The notes under the pieces: model-generated | Database searches by the model: none | Told to the model about the DNA's origin: nothing | The model's input: only the letters and a program-made list of their open reading frames with translations | Assembly: GCA_037071015.1 (NCBI GenBank) | Contig: JBAMOY010000001.1 | Coordinates: 930,001 to 994,000 of the forward strand | DNA from: JBAMOY01 sp037071015 | GTDB lineage: Bacteria; Bacillota_I; Bacilli_A; RF39; UBA660 | DNA: 64,000 nt | Direction: 5' to 3' | Shown: piece after piece, positions 35,477 through 44,127 of the stretch | How positions within the stretch are numbered: position 1 is the stretch's first letter | Layout: each line of letters starts with the position of its first letter | Position numbers and translations under genes: made by a program

Positions 35477-37495
35477 TTATCGTTTAATAGCATCTTCATT
35501 AGCTTTAGATTTTCTTTGTTCTTCATATAAAGCCGCTTTTTCTTGTGACAATTTCTGCTTATCTGCTTCAGCTGGATTAATTATTGTACGAGTATCATCA
35601 TTAACAGTACCTGTAACCTTTCCAGCATTTGAATGTCTTGCTGCAGCTCCTGAACGCACTGTAGTTGAATCGATTGTAACAGTATTTCCGTCAGCATCTT
35701 TATAGGTTTGAGTAGTGCTAGCCATTGACTCTAAATCCTTATACATACCTATCATTGCCGCATCACTTCCATTAGCAATTGAGGTATCAATATAATCATA
35801 CTTTCCATTATTATTTAAATAATCTAAAGCAGCCATCTCTGCATTGGCAACATCCGAAGCAGTAACACCCGCTTCACCTCTACCTAATTTATCTCTTAAT
35901 TCCGAAGCCCTATTTTCCAATTCTTTATAATGTGTGCTAATATTTCCAGCTTCACCATTTTTTATTTTATCAACAGCTCTATCTTCCATAGCTTTAACTT
36001 TATCAGTATAAGCCTTTCTATCAGCAATTGAATCCTGCGTTGGTTTCAATTTATTATCAATTCCTTTTATCTCATCATCAATGTTTTGTATCCTATTTTC
36101 AATTTGTTGACTTTTTGTTGGCAAACCAACTGAACGATTAAACGATGTTGCCAATCTACTTCCAAAGGTAGATCCATTCATTCTCGCTGTTCTCATTCTA
36201 TTATTTATATCAGTTTGACCGCTTCTAATTTCTCCAAGTTTTTTTCCACCAAATCCAGCTTTCATGCCTCTAAAAGCGCCGGTTAATCCACTCATAGCAC
36301 CAGCACCGGTTAGAGCACCAGCAACACCCATGCCAGCTCCCATTAATCCTCCAGCAAGTCCACTCAAAACAGGATTATTTTTAAACGGATTCAAACTAAA
36401 GCCACCATCAAGCTTAATTCCTGTAATTTCTTCAATAAATTTAGGTAATTCTTTAGCAAATGTTAAGGCACCTAATATAATTAATACCTTTACTAACAAC
36501 GATGTCTGTTTCGTACCAGTAGTAATATCAGTCATCCCACCGCCAGAAGTTATCTCAGTGATTATAAAGATAGCGAAATAAATAGCTGCTAAACGAATAA
36601 ATAAATCTGCAAATGTTTTTCCGCAAACCTTTAGCCATTTTTTAAACATTCCATCTTTACCTTGTTTTGGATCCAGATAAGAAATAACGGGAATTGGTGC
36701 AATAAGCTGTAAAACTCCTAATTTGACTGAACGGACAGCAATTTGAATACAAAACAATAATAAAATATAAACAATAAACCCACCGGCTATTGTTGAAATA
36801 AATGGTAAATATTCAAAAACATATTCATCATTATCCTTAATATTTAATAAACCACTGTCACTAATAGCACTGACAAGTTGACTTTTCTCAATTCTTGCAT
36901 ATGCGACTGCAACGTTAGTATCGCCATCAGTAATACCGTTTAATGCTTCATAACATGGACCACCAAGGTCTGTACTACCTTCATTATAAATTGAAGGATT
37001 ATCTGCACAGGAACCAACTGTCGGATGAAAAAAAGCTGAAAAGGTTACCCAAGCCATATTATCCCCAGCATTTAATTGCTCACTAGCTTGTACATTAGTA
37101 TTTCCTAAAATAATCTTACCAATAATGTTATCGTTTAATAAATCCTTTTGAATATCCCACACTTGGCCAAATAACCATGGTACAGAAATAAGTAAAATAA
37201 TAGTTATCAAAATATTACCAATTAATTTACCACCGCCACCACTTTTATCATTTATATTATCAGGGTTAATTATATAAGTAAGAACTGAAAAGGATAATCT
37301 AAACAACATGAAAACAGCTAATAAAGCATAAACTCTATTGGCAAATGTATTGATAGTTCCTTCACTAATAATAGTGGTATTCGCTATTGATATAAATAAC
37401 TCATAAACCTTACCAATCAAATTATAGACAACCGAATCTATAAATATAAATACATTACGAAGTAAATCACTTATAACAGCTCCCACAGTTATCAA
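35477..37495 (-). CDS. VirB6/TrbL-like polytopic channel protein with coiled-coil tail
   Basis: A 672-residue protein. About six to eight membrane helices lie in residues 10-350 (including LLAVFMLFRLSFSVLTYII and GFIVYILLLFCIQIAV), followed by a Gly/Ala-rich stretch (about 375-415) and a long charged, coiled-coil cytoplasmic tail to the end. This layout is typical of Gram-positive VirB6 proteins, the central membrane part of the T4SS. It lies one gene from PrgI. The tail is longer than in most family members and may bind partners. Confidence 0.82.
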   Translation of the reverse strand: MITVGAVISDLLRNVFIFIDSVVYNLIGKVYELFISIANTTIISEGTINTFANRVYALLAVFMLFRLSFSVLTYIINPDNINDKSGGGGKLIGNILITIILLISVPWLFGQVWDIQKDLLNDNIIGKIILGNTNVQASEQLNAGDNMAWVTFSAFFHPTVGSCADNPSIYNEGSTDLGGPCYEALNGITDGDTNVAVAYARIEKSQLVSAISDSGLLNIKDNDEYVFEYLPFISTIAGGFIVYILLLFCIQIAVRSVKLGVLQLIAPIPVISYLDPKQGKDGMFKKWLKVCGKTFADLFIRLAAIYFAIFIITEITSGGGMTDITTGTKQTSLLVKVLIILGALTFAKELPKFIEEITGIKLDGGFSLNPFKNNPVLSGLAGGLMGAGMGVAGALTGAGAMSGLTGAFRGMKAGFGGKKLGEIRSGQTDINNRMRTARMNGSTFGSRLATSFNRSVGLPTKSQQIENRIQNIDDEIKGIDNKLKPTQDSIADRKAYTDKVKAMEDRAVDKIKNGEAGNISTHYKELENRASELRDKLGRGEAGVTASDVANAEMAALDYLNNNGKYDYIDTSIANGSDAAMIGMYKDLESMASTTQTYKDADGNTVTIDSTTVRSGAAARHSNAGKVTGTVNDDTRTIINPAEADKQKLSQEKAALYEEQRKSKANEDAIKR

Positions 37496-37553
37496 CTCCT
37501 AGTTATAATTAACATAACAATTATATCATATAAACAAAAATTAATAAATAATA

Positions 37554-37577
37554 AAAAGACTATATTTTAGTCTTTTT
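37554..37577 (-). terminator. Terminator after the VirB2-like pair
   Basis: AAAAAGACT pairs with AGTCTTTTT right after the stop at 37579. Confidence 0.75.
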
Positions 37578-37578
37578 T

Positions 37579-37965
37579 CTAGCTACAAGGATGTTGCGTA
37601 GCACCACCATTAACAAAAGTATTTAAACAATCCGTAAAATCTCCTCCAAAGCCTGCTGTTGATAAAAGATTAAACAAGAATTGAACAATTGCTACTACAA
37701 AGAATACTAGTAAAGCAGCAATTAATCTTTTTACAAAAGTTGTTTGAGCTTTTTTCATTTCATCATCTTTTTGACTAGCAGTTGCTTTAACCATATCAAT
37801 TACACCTAAAATAATTAAAAGTATTGGAACAACAATTTTTACAACATTAATAGCTGTATGACAAAAAACAGATAATTGATAAGGAAATTCTTGCCCTCCA
37901 CAAGTAAAACACTGTGTCGTTAATTCTTCAGCATCTAACAATATCGAAAAAAAAGTTTGATTCAT
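37579..37965 (-). CDS. VirB2-like small membrane protein 1
   Basis: A 128-residue protein with two long membrane helices around a short polar loop KDDEMKKAQTTFVKR, plus cysteines at the N-terminus (QCFTCGG) and the C-terminus (CLNTFVNGG...CS). The loop and second helix match the paralogs at 37965 and 40263. VirB2-type pilins share this two-helix plan, so it may be a pilin or a channel-forming subunit. It overlaps its paralog's stop by one base, so the two are made together. Confidence 0.65.
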   Translation of the reverse strand: MNQTFFSILLDAEELTTQCFTCGGQEFPYQLSVFCHTAINVVKIVVPILLIILGVIDMVKATASQKDDEMKKAQTTFVKRLIAALLVFFVVAIVQFLFNLLSTAGFGGDFTDCLNTFVNGGATQHPCS

Positions 37966-38324
37966 TACTTACACTCTCCATTTTCATTAAAACCATTCAC
38001 AAAACACGATATACATTCCATGAAAGAATCTTCACCTGAAGCTTTTCCAAACGCAGAAAAAGCAAATTGAACAATTGCTACCACAAAAAATACTAACACA
38101 CCAGCAATTAATCTTTTAACAAAAAGCATCTGCGACTTTTTTATTTCATCATCTTTTTGTTTAGTTAAAGCTTTAAACAAATCTATCATGCCAAGTACTA
38201 TAATTATTATTGGAACTGCTATTTTACAAATATTAATAATCATTGCTACAACATTGGCTACTGGTACTGGAAATCCAGATACTCCGCCACATGAAAATTC
38301 AGCATAGTTAAAATCTAAGATCAT
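37965..38324 (-). CDS. VirB2-like small membrane protein 2
   Basis: A 119-residue paralog of the proteins at 37579 and 40263. It has an N-terminal CGG, a helix IAVPIIIIVLGMIDL, a loop KDDEIKKSQMLFVKRLIAG, and a second helix LVFFVVAIVQFAFSAF. The C-terminus has CISCFVNG plus a further Cys, which could form disulfides outside the cell. Inferred to be a T4SS pilin or membrane subunit. It ends at the start of paralog 1 (one-base overlap). Confidence 0.65.
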   Translation of the reverse strand: MILDFNYAEFSCGGVSGFPVPVANVVAMIINICKIAVPIIIIVLGMIDLFKALTKQKDDEIKKSQMLFVKRLIAGVLVFFVVAIVQFAFSAFGKASGEDSFMECISCFVNGFNENGECK

Positions 38325-38392
38325 AATTTATCCTCCATTATAAACTAATAATATCGTACTATAATTAAATTTAAAAGTCAATTATCATAACA

Positions 38393-38413
38393 AAAAACTG
38401 GCAAAACCAGTTT
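38393..38413 (-). terminator. Terminator after the 592-residue fusion gene
   Basis: AAAACTGG pairs with CCAGTTTT around CAAAA at the stop of the gene starting at 40182. Confidence 0.75.
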
Positions 38414-40182
38414 TATAACTTAATACAAATATCACTAAAACTACCGCCAAAAGCAAACGTTAGAATCATTTTAATCAAAATAGGTAACATAACAAATACA
38501 GCACCAACTACTAATCTTTTTATAAAATTAGTACCTGCCTTTTTCAATGCATCATCTTTTCCACTAGACATTCCTTGGATGAAATCTTTAAAACCCATGG
38601 CTACAATTATAACTGGTACTGCCAATTTTAAGATGTTATATATTCTTGATAACCACACCCCAAGTGATCCTAAAATTCCTTCGCAGTCTGTACCATTACT
38701 ACCAGATATTATCCGATTACCAAAATATCCAGCTGACGCCCAATCGTTCAATTTTTGCTTAAAAGTATCGCACAATTTAATATCAGATTCAATCGATGTT
38801 CCATCAGCATAGATTTTTTGACACATCTTATTTACTTTTTTCACATCTTCGTATTTTTCTCTCTGAAATTCTTTACATTCATCAGAGTTAACATCATTAC
38901 ATTTTGTACTATAATCAGTATCTATCGAATTAATTAAATGTTCAAGATCTATACCCCATGCCTCACTACTTTGATCCATTAAATAATAATATTTACCACC
39001 ACTATAACTTTTACTATAACCAAAGTGTTGCGTATCAGTACAGAAAGTATCTGTTTCGGATAAACCATTATAACCAGTATAAACATTATAGCCTTTTTTT
39101 ATCATTTTATCTTTGTCACCGCAATGGAATTGACTAGGGAAATCTGCCTTACCACCACTTTTTGCAAAATTAGTGAAATAAGATTTAATTTTGTTAACCT
39201 CAGCACCAGCTAAAGATACAGTTTTATTTTGAATCTTTATCGTCATAGTATCAATTGTACCATCAGTTTTACCAGAAACAGTTAATAATAATATATCATT
39301 TTCATTATATTTATTTGTCAAGCTACTTCTAGTGGCATATTTACCATATACCGTAAATGTTTCGGCATTAGAACCGGTTTCGGATGACTGATATGATTCC
39401 TTATTACCACCATATATATATTTATTACATTGAACGCTATTGTCACTACAAATACTAGGCCAATCACCCATATATTTATAATACTGTTTACCGTCCTTAA
39501 TAATTTCATAGGCTACCGTCGGACAATTATTAGTTGCAGTTTCTGACAAAGTTGCAACTGTAGCACTCAATGCCCCTTTATAATTTTCTGCAAAAGTCCT
39601 TGTTAAACCATTACCATAATCACATTTATATTTACTCTCTTGCTTCCAAGTTTGGCAATAGTTAATACTGCCCCCTGACCACTGTGTACATGTATGTTTT
39701 TCTACAGTATAATTATTAAAATTTTCCATTGACTTAAGCATATTAAGATAATCACTAGTCAATGTTAAAACCGTGCCATCATTGTCCGATAAATAATTTT
39801 TGGCTGAATTATAATCATTATAAAGTGCAGTATAATATTGCTTATTATTTTTGCCCTTAGCGATTGCTAAATACTTTGGACATTCACCTGTAACAATTGC
39901 TAATGAGGTTGGCTTAAGCGTTCCCTTGTCTGGTTCACTATTATTCTCATTTTTACCATTAAATTTAGTAATCACTATATTCTTAGAAATCATACCATCA
40001 TTTTGACTATTACCATCTGTTTTATACAAATCAAACCTTGCTTCATATTGACCATCAGTTGTAGCATAATTACATGTGGCAAAAATAGTATTCTTATTAA
40101 TTGTTTCAGCATTGACAGAATTTGTAAACATTAAAAACATTCCTATAAACTGTAAAGTAAAAAGAACTATCTTTTTTATCAT
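38413..40182 (-). CDS. Secreted cysteine-rich ectodomain fused to a VirB2-like domain
   Basis: A 589-residue protein with a signal peptide (cleavage near SVNA/ET). About 470 residues of extracellular, Cys-rich sequence follow, then a C-terminal VirB2-like domain (last ~95 residues) with helix LKLAVPVIIVAMGFKDFI, loop SGKDDALKKAGTNFIKR and a second helix, ending SDICIKL. The loop matches the three small VirB2-like paralogs, so this looks like a pilin carrying a large head. The ATG at 40182 follows GGGTGATATTT. I know of no such fusion in described T4SS; it could be an adhesive tip or cap. Confidence 0.7.
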   Translation of the reverse strand: MIKKIVLFTLQFIGMFLMFTNSVNAETINKNTIFATCNYATTDGQYEARFDLYKTDGNSQNDGMISKNIVITKFNGKNENNSEPDKGTLKPTSLAIVTGECPKYLAIAKGKNNKQYYTALYNDYNSAKNYLSDNDGTVLTLTSDYLNMLKSMENFNNYTVEKHTCTQWSGGSINYCQTWKQESKYKCDYGNGLTRTFAENYKGALSATVATLSETATNNCPTVAYEIIKDGKQYYKYMGDWPSICSDNSVQCNKYIYGGNKESYQSSETGSNAETFTVYGKYATRSSLTNKYNENDILLLTVSGKTDGTIDTMTIKIQNKTVSLAGAEVNKIKSYFTNFAKSGGKADFPSQFHCGDKDKMIKKGYNVYTGYNGLSETDTFCTDTQHFGYSKSYSGGKYYYLMDQSSEAWGIDLEHLINSIDTDYSTKCNDVNSDECKEFQREKYEDVKKVNKMCQKIYADGTSIESDIKLCDTFKQKLNDWASAGYFGNRIISGSNGTDCEGILGSLGVWLSRIYNILKLAVPVIIVAMGFKDFIQGMSSGKDDALKKAGTNFIKRLVVGAVFVMLPILIKMILTFAFGGSFSDICIKL

Positions 40183-40238
40183 AAATATCACCCATTAATA
40201 TAAACAAATTATATCATATCATTTAATTTTATACAATA

Positions 40239-40262
40239 AAAAAAGAGTTTAAAAACTCTTTA
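40239..40262 (-). terminator. Terminator after VirB2-like gene 3
   Basis: AAAAAAGAGTTT pairs with AAACTCTTT; minus-strand U-tract next to the stop at 40263. Confidence 0.7.
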
Positions 40263-40625
40263 TTAGGCTTCACCCTCATCTGTACAACTACCATTAATAA
40301 AGCAATCAATACAACTATTAACCGCATTACCGCTATCATTACTTGATCTATTTAATAAACCAAATACTAATTGAACAATAGCTACAACAAAAAATACTAA
40401 TACAGCAGCAATAATTCTTTTTACAAAAGTCATTTGTGCTTTTTTAATTTCATCATCTTTTTGTGCTATTGTTGCCTTACCTAAATCAATTAATCCTAAA
40501 ACAATTAAAATGATAGGAATGACAATTTTAATTATTGTTACAATTGTTGATACGAAATTTGGAATCATTGAATCCACAACAATTGCGCCATCTCCACAGC
40601 TAACATTTGCTAGAATATTAAACAT
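40263..40625 (-). CDS. VirB2-like small membrane protein 3
   Basis: A 120-residue paralog of the proteins at 37579 and 37965, with the same helix-loop-helix plan: IVIPIILIVLGLIDL, KDDEIKKAQMTFVKR, VLVFFVVAIVQLVFGLL. Cysteines occur in CGDG near the start and in CIDCFINGSC at the end. Three separate cistrons of this type, each closed by a terminator or by the paralog, suggest that distinct subunits are made in different amounts. It directly follows the TadZ gene. Confidence 0.65.
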   Translation of the reverse strand: MFNILANVSCGDGAIVVDSMIPNFVSTIVTIIKIVIPIILIVLGLIDLGKATIAQKDDEIKKAQMTFVKRIIAAVLVFFVVAIVQLVFGLLNRSSNDSGNAVNSCIDCFINGSCTDEGEA

Positions 40626-40686
40626 AAAACCCTCTCCTTCACATATATAAATAATACTTTAAAACCCAAATTTTGTCAACCTAATA

Positions 40687-41721
40687 TTAATCAAATAGGC
40701 CTAAAAACCCGCTTTTTTTATTACTCTTACCAACTTGTTGGCGACTAAAACCTAATTTAGATAAAAATTCATCTAATTTTTCTAAATTATCTTTACGCTC
40801 ATCCAAGGGTGGCATATTAAAAAACACATTTAATTTAGCTTCGTATTCAAATTCTGCCACATCATTAGTGGATAAAATACTCTGCATCAAAACTACTTTT
40901 TTTCCTTTTAGCTTTTCTAATTCGCGACGATTAGAAATCATTAATTTATTTAATTTAATTGTCGACGGCTCTATTAAATATACAACATCAGTACACATAC
41001 TCTCAGCCACTTGACTTTTATTGATATCAATTATTATTACTTCAGCCGAATGATATTTAGCTATTTCATTACCTAAAAGATCACTAGTAGTACTAACTAG
41101 TTCTTTATCATTTAAATACATGAAATCTCTTTTATCAACTTCGATAGCTTTGACACTATAATTTTTTTGCAGTTGCTTTTTCATCATATAAACTAATGTT
41201 GTAGCTCCACTTTGTTCGGTCACATTTTTAATTCCAATAACCCTTCTTGTCACTTGTTGCATTGCAACACTACTGACATTAGGTAATGGTTGAACATTTA
41301 TCGCTTGATTAGAGACAGTAGTGTAATTAGATGGATTGTTATTTAACTGCTGCAAATGAGCAACATCACGGTAATTGTTAGGATTATTTAACAAGTACAT
41401 AATTCCTTCTGTATTCCGTGTAAAATTATAAATTCCCATGGATACCAATTGTGATACAAAAGTTGGTGTTGACGTCTCTGGGGAATCATCAAGTAATAAA
41501 ATGACTTTATCCATATCCATCGAAATTGATAACTTTTGTAAATTAGAAACATTCTTATAATTTTTAATCGCCGTTATATCTAAAATCATTTTAGCAAAGA
41601 AAAAATTATCAAAAGTATCTATGATTTCATCTATTTCATATTCGCCTTCTAATGATTTTATAATTTCGATATCTAATGTTTTTAATACCTCTGTATATTT
41701 ATTAGATACAATAACATTCAT
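40687..41721 (-). CDS. tadZ: TadZ/CpaE-like protein with degenerate P-loop
   Basis: A 344-residue protein: an N-terminal receiver-like region (about 1-120), a linker rich in Asn, Gln and Pro, and a MinD/ParA-like C-terminal domain. The P-loop is NVTEQSGATTL (about 175-185), lacking the usual lysine, as often in TadZ/CpaE. TadZ proteins position Tad pilus machinery at the cell pole. It lies between TadE-like genes and the T4SS VirB2-like genes, joining the two halves of the locus. The ATG directly follows the upstream stop. Confidence 0.72.
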   Translation of the reverse strand: MNVIVSNKYTEVLKTLDIEIIKSLEGEYEIDEIIDTFDNFFFAKMILDITAIKNYKNVSNLQKLSISMDMDKVILLLDDSPETSTPTFVSQLVSMGIYNFTRNTEGIMYLLNNPNNYRDVAHLQQLNNNPSNYTTVSNQAINVQPLPNVSSVAMQQVTRRVIGIKNVTEQSGATTLVYMMKKQLQKNYSVKAIEVDKRDFMYLNDKELVSTTSDLLGNEIAKYHSAEVIIIDINKSQVAESMCTDVVYLIEPSTIKLNKLMISNRRELEKLKGKKVVLMQSILSTNDVAEFEYEAKLNVFFNMPPLDERKDNLEKLDEFLSKLGFSRQQVGKSNKKSGFLGLFD

Positions 41722-42153
41722 CTAATCACCCCCAATTAAATTAAGTGTTTTTGTTTGATTAGAAACTTTAAGTTTCACATAATCACCAATAACAGGAAAA
41801 TCAAAATACATATATGTGATCACGGTATAATAATCTCCGCGCTTATTATCTGTATGTCTATATACACAATAATCATAATTTAATTTTGATAATATCGTTT
41901 CAGCATTAGAGATATTGGGACAACTTCTATCTGCGTTACTTACTATTTTATATCCAATATTAGATAAAGCCGCGGCAACCTCTGCTTCAGCTGTTTCATT
42001 ATAGCCATCATTGGCTTCAATAATATCAATTATACGTTGATTAACTTTAAAAGCCTTAGAATAACCAATGGAACCAACAATTAATAAAATAATAATACCA
42101 ACGATTATAATTACAATTGTGTAAACAAACGCTGATCCTACTCCTTCACGCAT
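41722..42153 (-). CDS. TadE-like pseudopilin 1
   Basis: A 143-residue protein with one N-terminal hydrophobic helix (FVYTIVIIIVGIIILLIVGSIGYSKAFKV) and an extracellular part with two cysteines (CPN, YCVY). It shares its plan, and the segments SKAFKV/SKAYKV, GYN and YDYCVYR/YQYCVYR, with the next gene. The start MREGVGS resembles a TadE-type leader. Likely a minor pilin of the Tad pilus. It is packed directly against tadZ. Confidence 0.65.
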   Translation of the reverse strand: MREGVGSAFVYTIVIIIVGIIILLIVGSIGYSKAFKVNQRIIDIIEANDGYNETAEAEVAAALSNIGYKIVSNADRSCPNISNAETILSKLNYDYCVYRHTDNKRGDYYTVITYMYFDFPVIGDYVKLKVSNQTKTLNLIGGD

Positions 42154-42168
42154 TAACTATCACTCCCA

Positions 42169-42603
42169 CTAATTACAACCTGTATTTGAAAAACAATATA
42201 TACGATCCGTTTTTACATAAATTGGTATTTTAAATTCATTAATTAATGGTAAATCAAAATACATATATGTTAAAACAGCATATTGGTAATGCTTTTTATC
42301 TTTAGCACCACTATCATTACGATATACACAATACTGATAAAGTCCATCGCTTTCACCACTAACTCCCTCACGAGTTGGGCAGTCAATAGTACCTTTTCGA
42401 TAACCTAAAGATCCTAGTACACGATTAATTTCTGTTTTAGATAAATCATTATAACCCTCAGCTCTTTCAATAGCATCACCAATACGCGTACTAACTTTAT
42501 AAGCCTTACTGTAACTTATGATACCCGTTATAGCTGCAAAAATAACTAATATAAAAATAATAATTATATTAAGTATATAAGTTGTTCCTATAGCCTCTCT
42601 CAC
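42169..42603 (-). CDS. TadE-like pseudopilin 2
   Basis: A 144-residue paralog of the 41722 gene, with a helix ILNIIIIFILVIFAAITGIISYSKAYKVSTR and the common motifs GYNDLSKTE, CPTREG and QYCVYR. It starts with GTG at 42603 after GAGGGTG. Minor pilins made in pairs are usual in Tad systems (TadE/TadF). Its 3' end is 15 bp from paralog 1. Confidence 0.62.
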   Translation of the reverse strand: MREAIGTTYILNIIIIFILVIFAAITGIISYSKAYKVSTRIGDAIERAEGYNDLSKTEINRVLGSLGYRKGTIDCPTREGVSGESDGLYQYCVYRNDSGAKDKKHYQYAVLTYMYFDLPLINEFKIPIYVKTDRIYCFSNTGCN

Positions 42604-42698
42604 AAATTACACCCTCTTTAATTTTTATTTTTAACATCAGTTTGACTAATTTATTGACATTTTAAGTTTGTCATAATACATTTTTTATTATATATTAA

Positions 42699-42878
42699 TT
42701 ATGGCATAACACATTGGCCATTTTCTATACTTCCACCATTACTAATACATTCTGACTTTTCTTTAGAGCTATTCATAACATTTGTTATAATAGGTGTAGC
42801 AATTGCAACAACAACACCAATTATAATTATGGTTACAACAGTCATGTTTGCTTCTCCTGCAGCTTCTTTCACTAACAT
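42699..42878 (-). CDS. Flp-like small pilin
   Basis: A 59-residue protein beginning MLVKEAAGEANMTVVTIIIIGVV: a short charged leader, Gly-Glu, then a long hydrophobic helix, as in Flp/type IVb pilins that are cut by a TadV-type peptidase before the helix. The C-terminal part has two cysteines (CISNGG...QCVMP). The ATG at 42878 is preferred because AGGTGGTG lies before it. It could be the major subunit of the pilus; no prepilin peptidase gene was seen in this window. Confidence 0.65.
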   Translation of the reverse strand: MLVKEAAGEANMTVVTIIIIGVVVAIATPIITNVMNSSKEKSECISNGGSIENGQCVMP

Positions 42879-42987
42879 CACCACCTATTCTTACATTCTA
42901 TTGTTATTATAACACAATTTAGTTTTTTTTTGCAATAATTACCATTTTATATGCCTATTTGTGTAAATTAACAAAAACATATGATTA

Positions 42988-43909
42988 CTATATATATATT
43001 AGATAATAAGAAAAGCTCAAAACTCGTTTGAACTTTTTTATTTTTTTTCTATAAGGAACAATAAATCTATTTAATACTTTTGGCGACTTAATATTTATAG
43101 CCTCTTCAAAAGTAATAAAATTAGTAATTACTTCTTCAATATTTTTTAATCTCTTAGCATCAATAGAATTTCTTTTTCTTAATGTAGGTAACTTTTTTGA
43201 TAATAAAGCGATATTGCCTAAAAAAAGCTCATAACCATTTTGTAATAAATAATCAAAAATATATTGTTCGTTTTCTTTTACTAATTCAAATTTTTCATCA
43301 TGCATAAAATAGAAAGGATTTTCTTTATCAGCATATTTTTCTAATAATACAGGAATATAGCTATCATAAAACTTTAATGACGCCAGTATTTTGTTATGTC
43401 TAAATTCTCCGATTCCATCGTGTCTCAACAACTCAGATACCGGTTGCCCGTCTATTATTCTAATATTATTAACCATTTTTTTCAAATCCGCTATCGTATA
43501 TTGATCAAAATCAGAAAAATTAACAGACTTAGTTCCAGCTATTCTATCTTTGGGAGTCCAATACCTATTATGATAATGAAATAAATGATAAAAAACGAGA
43601 GGGCTTAACCTAAAATAAGGTAGCTCATACATTTTGACCATTTTATCAATTTCATTAACCGTAACCATTTCATCACTTTTAGACTCTATTAATTCCAATT
43701 TATTTTTAGCTATTTCTTCCGACTCCTGTTTTAAAAACATTGTTTGAAAATCTCGTGCAGCCAATCGCAAAAAATAATTATTAATAATTTCCTGATTTCC
43801 AACCTGAATCTCTCTATTTAAATCGGAATATGTCTTAATTTTATACCTATCAAGTATACGAGATAATCCTTAAACCATCTATACTAACATGTATAGCATC
43901 TATATTCAT
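42988..43909 (-). pseudogene. Frameshifted gene with RpoA-CTD-like helix-hairpin-helix N-terminus
   Basis: The frame from TTG 43770 to the stop at 42988 codes for 260 residues that do not begin naturally: no ribosome binding site precedes the TTG. Upstream, an ATG at 43909 with GGTGATG starts a frame reading MNIDAIHVSIDGL, which breaks at about 43870-43873. A one-base shift there continues as GLSRILDRYKIKTYSDLN, so the joined product has IDGLGLSRILDRYKI, resembling the helix-hairpin-helix of the RNA polymerase alpha C-terminal domain. The rest is helical and unrecognised. Either a one-base insertion or a programmed shift at UUA AGG A. Confidence 0.55.
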
Positions 43910-43920
43910 AATCATCACCA

Positions 43921-44127
43921 GCCCATATATTAACAAATCAAAATATAAATGTCAAAATATTTTTGTATGTAACTTGATCAAATCTTAAACAAAATAAATT
44001 GAACTTAAAAAGAATCTTTATTCAGATTCTTACTATCAGTTATTATTATCCATAAAAATTATATTCCAAGATACATTTTTTATGTAACATTTTTAAATGT
44101 AAATTATCTTGTACGTTTTTTGTATGT
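43921..44127. other. Intergenic stretch with a terminator
   Basis: AT-rich spacer. It contains the palindrome AAGAATCT/AGATTCTT (about 44011-44032), with a T-run in the minus direction, so it probably ends the ATPase transcript. Nothing else is seen. Confidence 0.5.
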
